Shown piece by piece: positions 1 to 5,241 of a stretch of 5,309 bases of DNA. The DNA lies in assembly GCA_050050175.1 (NCBI GenBank), contig JASFUT010000246.1, positions 1-5,309 of the forward strand. The letters run 5' to 3'. Within the stretch, counting starts at the first letter, position 1. Each line of letters opens with the position of its first letter. Source of the stretch: CAVQCX01 sp050050175 (GTDB lineage: Bacteria > Pseudomonadota > Gammaproteobacteria > Chromatiales > Chromatiaceae). The notes under the pieces are model-generated. The model ran no database searches. It had not been told where the DNA came from and worked only from the letters and a program-made list of their open reading frames with translations. The position numbers and the translations under genes are program-made.

Positions 1-807
1 CGTCTGGAGTCGCGCCTGACTGGTACCCTGCAGGACGTGCATGCGACGGGACTGACGGCCCCGGAAGAGGACTACTTCGCCCTCATGCCGGTTCTGGCGT
101 GCTTCATCCTGGTGGTCCCGTTTCCCCGCGCCGAATCGGTCTGGCGCATGGGATTCTTCGACCGGGACGTGCCGGCGAAGGAGCGCCGCCGCCTGATGGC
201 GTTCTACCGCTCCTGCCTGCAGCGCCACCTGTACTTTCACGGCCCGGACAAACGCCTGCTGTCCAAGAACGCCTCCTTCGCCCCTCTCATCGGCAGTCTG
301 CGCGAGACCTTCCCCGACGCGCGAATCATCTGCTGCATGCGCGACCCCGTGCAGACCCTGCCCTCCCAGCTGAGCTCCCTGGAATCGGGCATGCGCCTGT
401 TCGGCAGCGACCCGCGCGACCCCCTGTTCCGGGAGCGCATGCTCGCCATGATGGAGTTCTACTACGCGAACCTGCTCGAGCACCTCCAGCGCGCGCCCCG
501 CGACCGGGCGGCGCTCGTGGCCATGGACAGGCTCAAAGACGACCTGGAGTCCACGCTGACGGCGCTCTACCAGCGCCTCGGGATCGCGCTGGCTCCCGAG
601 TTCGCCAACGTCCTGTCGCGGGAAGCCCTCCGGGCGCGGTCCTACGCCACCCGGCACCACTATCAGCTGTCCGACTTCCGCCTGGACCCCCAGGGCATCC
701 GCAGCCGGTTCGCGAACGTCTATGACCGCTTCGCCTTTCCATCGGGCGAATCCCCGGGACAGGCACCGACTCAGGGCGCCTCGGGCTGGGCAGGGGAAGC
801 GAGCTGA
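1..807 (+). CDS. Sulfotransferase family protein, 3' part (5' end outside window)
   Basis: The reading frame is open from base 1 to the TGA at 805-807, leaving 268 residues of a protein whose start lies upstream. Fragment residues about 86-115 look like the middle of a PAPS-dependent sulfotransferase (Sulfotransfer_3-like): a lysine-containing LLSKNA strand, an amphipathic helix, then FPDARII-CCMRDP. In this family the Arg of MRDP (fragment R104) and a Ser eight residues on (S112, in LPSQLSS) bind the 3'-phosphate of PAPS, and both are present with the normal spacing. The 5'-phosphosulfate loop normally near the N-terminus would lie outside the window, so catalytic completeness cannot be judged. 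The GTG at 37 is unlikely to be the start because the frame continues upstream in family-like sequence. The enzyme would move a sulfuryl group from PAPS to a hydroxyl or amine, here plausibly on a glycan or glycolipid, given the glycosyltransferase gene one base downstream. The Pro/Gly/Ala-rich last 20 residues look disordered. The acceptor is unknown. Confidence 0.82.
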   Translation, partial: RLESRLTGTLQDVHATGLTAPEEDYFALMPVLACFILVVPFPRAESVWRMGFFDRDVPAKERRRLMAFYRSCLQRHLYFHGPDKRLLSKNASFAPLIGSLRETFPDARIICCMRDPVQTLPSQLSSLESGMRLFGSDPRDPLFRERMLAMMEFYYANLLEHLQRAPRDRAALVAMDRLKDDLESTLTALYQRLGIALAPEFANVLSREALRARSYATRHHYQLSDFRLDPQGIRSRFANVYDRFAFPSGESPGQAPTQGASGWAGEAS

Positions 808-808
808 C

Positions 809-1966
809 ATGCCGACTCCCGCTGCAACCGGGGCCTCCGCCTTCGCCCCCGAGGCTCCCGCGAACGCCTCGGATCTGAGGGTGGTGATCCTCTCGGACGC
901 GGCGCCCGAGCGCAACGGGGTCGGGGCCTACTACCACGATCTGGTCGCCAATCTGGATTCCGAGGTGGGCTGCATCGAGCTCATCTCGCCCCACCACGGC
1001 CGCCGGGCCTGGCACAGCTGGCTGTCACTGCCGCTGCCGGGGGACAGCACACAGAAGCTCTGCCTGCCTGCGGTGCGGGGCATCGGCCGGCGGGTTCGCG
1101 CGGCCCGCCCACAGGTCCTTGTCGCGCCCACCCCGGGCCCCTACGGTCTGCTCGCGGCCTATCTCTCGCGGCGCCTGCGCATCCCCCTGGTGGTCGGCTT
1201 CCACACCCATTTCCACCGCCTCAGCCACCTGTACTGGAACCGCGTCGTGGGCGGGATCAACCGGTCCTACTTCGACGTGAGCAACCGCCTGCTGTTCCGC
1301 AGCGCCAGCCTGGTGGTGGCGAACTCACGCGACATGATCGCGGAGGCCGAGCGCATCGGGACCCCGGCCACCGAGCTCGTCGGCACGCCGCTGCCGCGGG
1401 ACTTCGTGGAGACCCCGCCCGCGCGCTTGAGCGGGCGGGTCGGCCGTGTGCTCTACGCGGGCCGGCTCGCCGCGGAGAAGAACCTGGACTCCGTGATCCA
1501 GGCTGCCCGGGCGCTGCCCGACATCGCGTTCGCGGTGGCGGGGGACGGGCCGCAGCGGGATCTGGTGGCGTCCGCCGCGGCGCGGCTGCCCAATCTCGCC
1601 TATCTCGGCTGGCTCAGCCGCGAGCGCATGCGCTCCGCCCTGGACGCGGCGGACATGCTGGTGCTCCCGTCCCACGTGGAGTCCTTCGGAACGGTTGCGC
1701 TGGAAGCCATGGCCCGCGCCCGGATCGTCATGGTCTCGCACGGATGCGGCATCGCGGACTGGCCCGGGCTGAGCCGCGGCATGGTCACCCTGGGCGAGGA
1801 CGAGCCGCTGGCGGCGGGGATCCGGCGGATCGCGGGCCTCGACCCCGCCGTGCTGCGGCGCAAGGCCGACACCGCCCGCACCGCGGCCCTGGAGCTCAAC
1901 GAGTGGAACCTGCGGCACTGGCTCGACCTGCTTCGGCAACAGCGGAGGCCTGCCCGCCGTGGCTGA
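809..1966 (+). CDS. GT4-family glycosyltransferase
   Basis: This 385-residue protein has the two-domain GT-B layout of GT4 enzymes. The N-terminal domain starts with a beta strand and turn (LRVVILSD, then RNGVGAYY at residues 35-42) and contains VGFHTHFHRLSHLY (129-142), the histidine-rich acceptor-side segment seen in SqdX/MgtA-like lipid glycosyltransferases. The C-terminal domain has the nucleotide-sugar signatures YAGRLAAEKNLD (216-227), VAGDGPQRD (243-251) and ADMLVLPSHVESFGTVALE (281-299), which holds the EX7E pair E291/E299. There are no membrane helices, so it probably acts at the cytoplasmic face of the inner membrane. The start is the ATG at 809, one base after the sulfotransferase stop and 10 nt after AGGGGAAG (792-799). 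The frame is open further upstream, but that would overlap the sulfotransferase gene and lacks a ribosome site. Sugar donor and acceptor cannot be told from sequence; lipid glycosylation is only suggested by the SqdX/MgtA-like segment. Confidence 0.9.
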   Translation: MPTPAATGASAFAPEAPANASDLRVVILSDAAPERNGVGAYYHDLVANLDSEVGCIELISPHHGRRAWHSWLSLPLPGDSTQKLCLPAVRGIGRRVRAARPQVLVAPTPGPYGLLAAYLSRRLRIPLVVGFHTHFHRLSHLYWNRVVGGINRSYFDVSNRLLFRSASLVVANSRDMIAEAERIGTPATELVGTPLPRDFVETPPARLSGRVGRVLYAGRLAAEKNLDSVIQAARALPDIAFAVAGDGPQRDLVASAAARLPNLAYLGWLSRERMRSALDAADMLVLPSHVESFGTVALEAMARARIVMVSHGCGIADWPGLSRGMVTLGEDEPLAAGIRRIAGLDPAVLRRKADTARTAALELNEWNLRHWLDLLRQQRRPARRG

Positions 1967-2720
1967 GCATCCCCGCAGGGCCCTGGTCTCGGTCCACGAC
2001 CTCATGCCCTCGACCCTCGGCCGCGTAAAGACCATCCTGACCCTGCTGGAGCGCCGCGGAGCGGTGCCGGCGACCCTCCTGGTGGTGCCCGGCCTGGATT
2101 GGAGCGCGCCCCAGGTGAGGACCCTGAAGGCGTTCGAGGAGAGCGGCCACATCCTTGCCGGCCACGGCTGGCGTCACGAGGCGGCGCGCATCCGCGGCCT
2201 GCACCACCGCGCCCACAGCGCGCTGATCTCCCGCCGCGTGGCCGAGCACCTGGCACTCGACGGCCCAGGCATCCGGGATCTCATCGGCGCCTGTCACCGC
2301 TGGTTCGGGGACAACGGCCTGCGCGCCCCGAGCCTCTACGTGCCCCCCGCCTGGGCGATGGGATCGGTCGACCGCAGCGGGCTCGACCGGCTCCCCTTCC
2401 GATTCTACGAGGTCACGTCGGGCGTCTACGATGCCGCGGCGCGGCGCTTTCACCGCCTTGCCCTGGTGGGCTACGAGGCCGACGGCGCCTGGCGGGCACT
2501 GGCCCTGAAGACCTGGAACCGGATGAACCGCATGGCCGCGGGCCTTCGCGGACCCCTGCGGATCGCCATCCATCCCCACGACCTGGAGCTGAGCCTCGCC
2601 TCGGACCTGCACCGCCTGCTCCGGCGACGGCTTGCGCCGCTGACCTACGACAGGCTTGCATGGGCTGGCCCCGCGCCCGCGCCGCGCGTCCCCGCAGCCG
2701 GCCGCGGCGACACGCGATAG
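1959..2720 (+). CDS. DUF2334 / polysaccharide deacetylase-like protein
   Basis: This 253-residue protein resembles the DUF2334 branch of the NodB-like carbohydrate esterase 4 fold. Metal-site-like signatures appear in order: SVHDLMP with H13-D14 after the first strand, AGHGWRHEA with H69 and H73 (HxxxH, the usual zinc pair), YVPPAWA at 127-133, and a late IAIHPHDLE with H205, H207 and D208. CE4 enzymes remove N- or O-acetyl groups from sugars, but DUF2334 proteins are poorly characterised, so deacetylation is inferred. No signal peptide or membrane segment is visible, so a cytoplasmic role on an intermediate is more likely than one on the mature polymer. The start is the GTG at 1959, 10 nt after GGAGG (1944-1948). 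It overlaps the end of the glycosyltransferase gene by 8 bases, which implies translational coupling and a shared pathway. The last 18 residues are Pro/Ala/Arg-rich and probably disordered. Confidence 0.85.
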   Translation: MAEHPRRALVSVHDLMPSTLGRVKTILTLLERRGAVPATLLVVPGLDWSAPQVRTLKAFEESGHILAGHGWRHEAARIRGLHHRAHSALISRRVAEHLALDGPGIRDLIGACHRWFGDNGLRAPSLYVPPAWAMGSVDRSGLDRLPFRFYEVTSGVYDAAARRFHRLALVGYEADGAWRALALKTWNRMNRMAAGLRGPLRIAIHPHDLELSLASDLHRLLRRRLAPLTYDRLAWAGPAPAPRVPAAGRGDTR

Positions 2721-2737
2721 GGAGTCCCGGGGGGGGG

Positions 2738-2766
2738 TTGACACCGGCCGTGCACCACGGCTTATT
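2738..2766 (+). promoter_or_regulatory. Possible sigma70-type promoter for the 105-residue gene
   Basis: A perfect -35 hexamer TTGACA (2738-2743) sits 17 nt before CTTATT (2761-2766), which matches the TATAAT consensus at only three of six positions. It would start transcription about 45 nt before the TTG start of the next gene. The position is good and the -35 box stands out in such GC-rich DNA, but the -10 is weak and the spacer is a hairpin that may be a terminator. A run of nine G (2729-2737) directly precedes the -35 box. Confidence 0.35.
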
Positions 2767-2767
2767 T
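2747..2767 (+). terminator. Probable intrinsic terminator of the glycan operon
   Basis: A perfect 6-bp stem, GCCGTG (2747-2752) and CACGGC (2756-2761), closes a CAC loop and is followed at once by TTATTT (2762-2767). This lies 26 nt after the deacetylase-like stop codon, where a Rho-independent terminator for the three upstream genes would be expected. The stem is short and the T run is broken by one A, so termination may be partial. The same bases fill the space between a TTGACA box and its potential -10, so the dyad could instead be an operator. Confidence 0.5.
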
Positions 2768-2802
2768 GCGGGGGACTGCCGCGCCGCAAAGAACGCAAAC
2801 GC

Positions 2803-2810
2803 AAGGGAGG
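2803..2810 (+). promoter_or_regulatory. Ribosome binding site fixing a TTG start
   Basis: AAGGGAGG is a near-consensus Shine-Dalgarno sequence that ends 7 nt before the TTG at 2818. It is the strongest such site in the window. It decides the start of the 105-residue gene over upstream in-frame codons that would overlap the deacetylase-like gene. Confidence 0.75.
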
Positions 2811-2817
2811 GCTCAAC

Positions 2818-3135
2818 TTGTCCCAGCTCGCCAGGATCAATACAAAGAATCATCTGACGCAGTACGTGAAGCGCCGGGCCGACCGGGTCGGCTTCCGGCT
2901 CGACAGTCGCTGCTCGGGCCTGATGGAGCGGGTCCTCGCCTTCGGGGTCGAGCGCATGGTGGTGGCCAGCGCCGTGGACCGCCCCGACAAGCTCATGCAG
3001 GTCGAGGAGACCCTGAACGAGCTCCTGGAGTGCATGTGCAAGCACGCCAAGGAGCTGCGCGGCTACCCCGACGTCACCGAGAAGGCATTCGAGCTGGCCA
3101 AGCGCGAGAAGGGTACGCTCTGGCCCTTCTTCTGA
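2818..3135 (+). CDS. Uncharacterised 105-residue soluble protein
   Basis: I do not recognise this protein. It is 105 residues long, starts with TTG behind a strong GGGAGG site, and ends at TGA 3133-3135. It looks mostly helical and cytosolic: no signal peptide or membrane segment is visible. The N-terminal third is basic (Lys/Arg-rich up to about residue 31). A short strand-like ERMVVASAV (45-53) follows, then a long amphipathic helix at about 57-81 (LMQVEETLNELLECMCKH) with two cysteines at 72 and 74; a third cysteine is at 32. The chain ends in an aromatic WPFF. Codon use matches the neighbours and the sequence is not low-complexity, which supports a real gene. Nothing seen here ties it to either flanking operon. 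It is convergent with the proton-channel pair and separated from the deacetylase-like gene by 97 bp containing a possible terminator and promoter. A longer frame starting at 2656 is open but composition favours the TTG start. Confidence 0.75.
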   Translation: MSQLARINTKNHLTQYVKRRADRVGFRLDSRCSGLMERVLAFGVERMVVASAVDRPDKLMQVEETLNELLECMCKHAKELRGYPDVTEKAFELAKREKGTLWPFF

Positions 3136-3158
3136 GCCTGGCGCAGGGGGGCACAGGC

Positions 3159-3182
3159 CCGGGCGGCCGCGGAGTGGCCCGG
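3159..3182. terminator. GC-rich hairpin between convergent genes, possible terminator
   Basis: The 50-bp gap between the convergent stop codons at 3135 and 3186 can fold two ways: CCGGGC (3159-3164) with GCCCGG (3177-3182), or GGCCGC (3165-3170) with GTGGCC (3174-3179) around a GGA loop, the latter using one G-U pair in the + strand RNA. Neither has a T run on either strand, so intrinsic termination is doubtful. Position is the main argument. Confidence 0.25.
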
Positions 3183-3185
3183 CCC

Positions 3186-4139
3186 CTACTCCGGGGCGGC
3201 CTCTCTGAAGTAGTAGTCGTAGTTCTTGTGCAGGAAGCTGGTAAAGGACCAGGCCTCGCTGTAGGACAGCCCGCTGTCCTTGGGGAAGATGACCTTGATG
3301 TAGAGCCCGTCCGGATCCTTCGCCTTCAAGGCGGACAGGCGCTTCTCCAGGGCGGCCCGGGAGAGGGTTGAGAACTCCGCCTGCCCGGGCTCCTTGTACT
3401 CGATCAGGTACCCCCCGTCGGTCTTGGAGTAGCGCACCTCGACCACGTACTTGCCGCGGGCCGTGCGCGCCGGCTTCACCAGCTTGTCGTACTTGATCTT
3501 GAGGTCCTCGAACGTGCCCTGCAGATCGGCCAGGCGCTTGTCCCTGGCCAGGATGATCGATCGGGCCTCGCTCAGCTCCTCCTGGCGCTGGGCGTAGGAC
3601 TGCTCCACGCGCTCCAGCTCCTCCTGCGTGGTCTCGTGACGGGCCTGCAGGTTGGAGTAGTCCTGACGCAGCGTGGCCAGCGTGGAGCGCGCGCTGGAGA
3701 GCTCGTCGGTGAGCTGTCGAGCGGTCGCCTCGAGACGGTCCGCGCGCTGGGCCAGCCGGTCGCGCTCGCCTCCCAGGTCGCCGATCCGGGCCTGCTGGCG
3801 CTCCGTCCGCTGCTCCAGCTCGTCGCGCTCTTCCTCCGCGCGCATCAGCCGCATGCGCACCATGGAGAGCTCGTTCTCGGTGGCGATCAGCCTGAGCGCC
3901 AGGCTCTCCTTCTCCTCCCCGGTCGCGCGCGCCAGCTCGGCCGCCGTGCGCTCCGCCTCCATGGTGGCGCGCAGCTGCTTCACCAGCTCCATGTTCCGGA
4001 TCAGCAGGATCACCATGGCGATCAGGAAGATCATCACGATCACCGTCATGATGTCGGTGAACGACGGCCAGAAGCTCTCGCTGTTCTCGCCCTCCTGGCG
4101 GTTGAGCCGCAGGTCGATGAAGCCCTGGTCCGGATTCAT
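3186..4139 (-). CDS. MotB/ExbD/TolR-like stator subunit with long coiled coil
   Basis: This 317-residue protein is the likely partner of the proton-channel subunit encoded just upstream. Residues 1-23 are a short cytoplasmic tail. SFWPSFTDIMTVIVMIFLIA leads into one membrane helix (about 27-47), with D29 placed like the proton-carrying Asp of MotB, ExbD and TolR. Residues about 50-222 are rich in Glu/Arg/Leu/Gln with heptad spacing, a long coiled coil interrupted near GDLGGE (120-125). Residues about 229-311 form a small alpha/beta domain (KYVVEVRYS, a helix at 258-273, LYIKVIFPKD, then YSEAWSFTSFLHK), whose order of elements resembles the periplasmic domain of TolR/ExbD. No OmpA-like peptidoglycan-binding motif is visible, unlike MotB or ZorB. 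The topology should be N-in with the coiled coil and C-domain in the periplasm. The ATG overlaps the upstream stop as ATGA and has no good ribosome site of its own, so translation probably depends on coupling. The exact family is uncertain; stator function is inferred. Confidence 0.87.
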   Translation of the reverse strand: MNPDQGFIDLRLNRQEGENSESFWPSFTDIMTVIVMIFLIAMVILLIRNMELVKQLRATMEAERTAAELARATGEEKESLALRLIATENELSMVRMRLMRAEEERDELEQRTERQQARIGDLGGERDRLAQRADRLEATARQLTDELSSARSTLATLRQDYSNLQARHETTQEELERVEQSYAQRQEELSEARSIILARDKRLADLQGTFEDLKIKYDKLVKPARTARGKYVVEVRYSKTDGGYLIEYKEPGQAEFSTLSRAALEKRLSALKAKDPDGLYIKVIFPKDSGLSYSEAWSFTSFLHKNYDYYFREAAPE

Positions 4140-5068
4140 GCGTCGTCTTCGGGCAGGCGGAAGCCGTGCTTGAGCAGGACCTTGATGCTGCCCAGGTCGT
4201 CGGAGACGCCCTGGATGCGGTCGCGGTACGTGTCGAGGGTGTTCACCAGCCGCTTCTCCACCTGCTCGAAGGTGTGCTGGGACTGCTCCATCTGATTCAC
4301 CAGCCCCTGAAGCGAGCGGATCAGGCCGGTGAACTCGTAGAGCACGCTGTCGGTCTGGACCTGGAACCTGGGGACCAGGTGGGTGGTGCTCACCTGCTCG
4401 ATAGCCGTGACCAGATTGGTCTGCACGTCGGTGAGCTTGAGGTAGAAGTAGCCGAAGAACACGTAGCAGACGATCGCGGTGATGGTGGTGGACAGCGCCG
4501 TGGACATACCGTGGATCACCATGCCCATGCCCCCGACGTCCACGTTGGACTCCAGCAGGTCGGAGGCGCCGAGAAGGGCGATGGACAAGGCCACGATGGT
4601 GCCGAACACCCCGGTCAGGATCAGGATGTTGTTGATGAACTTGGGGAAGCTGTTGCGCGTGCTCTCCGCCGCCACCAGGGTCGAGGCCAGGGCCCCCTGG
4701 TTGATGGGCGTGTTCGAGCGGTGCAGCCGCTCCATGGTGCGAAAACGCCGGGCGATCAGCGTGCGCTCGGACACACCCTTGAGCGGGTCGTTCGGCCGCT
4801 TGTCCATGTTCGCGGCGAACCGGATGACGGCCGACTCCTCCCGGCTGTAGACCAGCAGCGTGGCGATCACCTTGAGGATGCCCAGGAGGAACAGCGCCAC
4901 GATGGCCCCGTTGATCAGCCAGCCGGTGGCGGTGAGCTGGTCGCGAAAATAGACCTCGTTGATGAAATCGATCTTCCAGGCCAGGAGACCGGCGGCCAGG
5001 ACGGCCAGCACGATCATCCGCATCAGGATGTTGCGGCTGAAATGGCGGCGAAGGAAGATGCTGTCCAA
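4136..5068 (-). CDS. MotA/TolQ/ExbB family proton-channel subunit
   Basis: From the TTG chosen here this is a 310-residue inner-membrane protein with four likely membrane helices: about 15-31, 47-74, 145-167 and 186-210. A cytoplasmic loop of roughly 70 residues lies between the second and third helices (SREESAVIRF to NSFPKF). The third helix carries TGVFGTIVALSIALLG (152-167) and the fourth HGMSTALSTTITAIVCYVFFGYFY (186-209), the Gly/Thr-rich channel-lining pair typical of MotA, TolQ, ExbB and ZorA. Residues 215-310 form a cytoplasmic tail with amphipathic, partly coiled-coil character (QGLVNQMEQSQHTFEQVEKR). That tail is much shorter than the long ZorA tail. Proteins of this family form a pentamer around a dimer of the ExbD/MotB-like partner and use the proton or sodium gradient to drive movement; the next gene supplies that partner with a 4-base ATGA overlap. 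The start is a TTG with GGGAG six bases upstream; an ATG at 5023 would remove the residues before the first helix and lacks a ribosome site. No TonB, TolA or flagellar genes are near, so the load is unknown. Confidence 0.88.
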   Translation of the reverse strand: MDSIFLRRHFSRNILMRMIVLAVLAAGLLAWKIDFINEVYFRDQLTATGWLINGAIVALFLLGILKVIATLLVYSREESAVIRFAANMDKRPNDPLKGVSERTLIARRFRTMERLHRSNTPINQGALASTLVAAESTRNSFPKFINNILILTGVFGTIVALSIALLGASDLLESNVDVGGMGMVIHGMSTALSTTITAIVCYVFFGYFYLKLTDVQTNLVTAIEQVSTTHLVPRFQVQTDSVLYEFTGLIRSLQGLVNQMEQSQHTFEQVEKRLVNTLDTYRDRIQGVSDDLGSIKVLLKHGFRLPEDDA

Positions 5069-5074
5069 GACCTG

Positions 5075-5079
5075 CTCCC
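5075..5079 (-). promoter_or_regulatory. Ribosome binding site supporting the TTG start at 5068
   Basis: On the minus strand GGGAG lies six bases before the TTG at 5068-5066. It is the only Shine-Dalgarno-like sequence properly spaced from any in-frame start near the first membrane helix, so it favours TTG over the ATG codons at 5023 and 5017. Confidence 0.5.
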
Positions 5080-5158
5080 AAACCCGGGCGAAAAGTCCGC
5101 AAAGCTTACCATAACCGCCATTTTCCGAAGCCCGGCCAATCAGCCCCGAGCAGCGGGT

Positions 5159-5175
5159 CGGCCGCGGAGCGGCCG
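5159..5175. repeat. Perfect inverted repeat in divergent spacer
   Basis: CGGCCGC (5159-5165) and GCGGCCG (5169-5175) form a perfect 7-bp dyad around GGA. It lies about 90 bp before the start of the proton-channel gene and about 65 bp before the divergent gene, so an operator is possible. Such dyads are also common by chance in GC-rich DNA. Bases 5160-5174 nearly repeat 3165-3179. Confidence 0.45.
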
Positions 5176-5193
5176 CGCCATCGCCCCCGTCTG

Positions 5194-5214
5194 CTGTCCA
5201 CCGTCTACCGTCGA
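5194..5214. repeat. Three tandem degenerate heptamers
   Basis: CTGTCCA, CCGTCTA and CCGTCGA follow one another directly, fitting CYGTCNA, and a fourth decayed unit (CCGCGAT) follows. The repeats lie in the divergent spacer just before the putative promoter of the gene starting at 5242. They look like a short remnant of a tandem heptamer array rather than a coding sequence. Confidence 0.5.
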
Positions 5215-5222
5215 CCGCGATG

Positions 5223-5231
5223 TGCGACAAT
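5223..5231 (+). promoter_or_regulatory. Possible extended -10 element before the right-edge gene
   Basis: TG-C-GACAAT fits an extended -10 (TGn followed by a hexamer matching TATAAT at four of six positions). No -35 box is recognisable at the right distance. It would place the transcription start only a few bases before the ATG at 5242, giving a very short or leaderless message, in line with the absence of a Shine-Dalgarno sequence there. Confidence 0.3.
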
Positions 5232-5241
5232 CCCCGTCCCC

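Noticed and set aside
1325..2840. Long minus-strand frames opposite the glycosyltransferase and deacetylase-like genes.
   Set aside because: High GC makes antisense frames stay open. Their products are Arg/Gly/Pro/Ala-rich without motifs, while the + strand proteins carry GT4 and CE4-like signatures.
3186..5068. Zorya anti-phage system (ZorA/ZorB).
   Set aside because: The channel subunit lacks the long ZorA tail, the partner lacks the OmpA-like domain of ZorB, and no ZorC, ZorD or ZorE gene is in the window. Only general stator kinship remains.
3186..5068. Ordinary TolQ-TolR or ExbB-ExbD pair.
   Set aside because: The partner is over twice the usual length because of the coiled coil, and no TolA, TolB, Pal or TonB gene is adjacent.
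3186..5102. A 638-codon open frame on the minus strand that joins the coiled-coil gene to an in-frame stretch antisense-free but offset across the channel gene.
   Set aside because: The first half is the shifted frame of the proton-channel gene, rich in Pro/Arg/His with no membrane helices. The ATGA overlap and ATG at 4139 give a proper start for the real 317-residue protein.
5069..5230. N-terminal extension of the channel protein to 364 residues.
   Set aside because: The extra 54 residues translate spacer DNA including the heptamer repeats and the GC dyad, are low-complexity, and have no ribosome site. The TTG at 5068 has GGGAG at the right distance.
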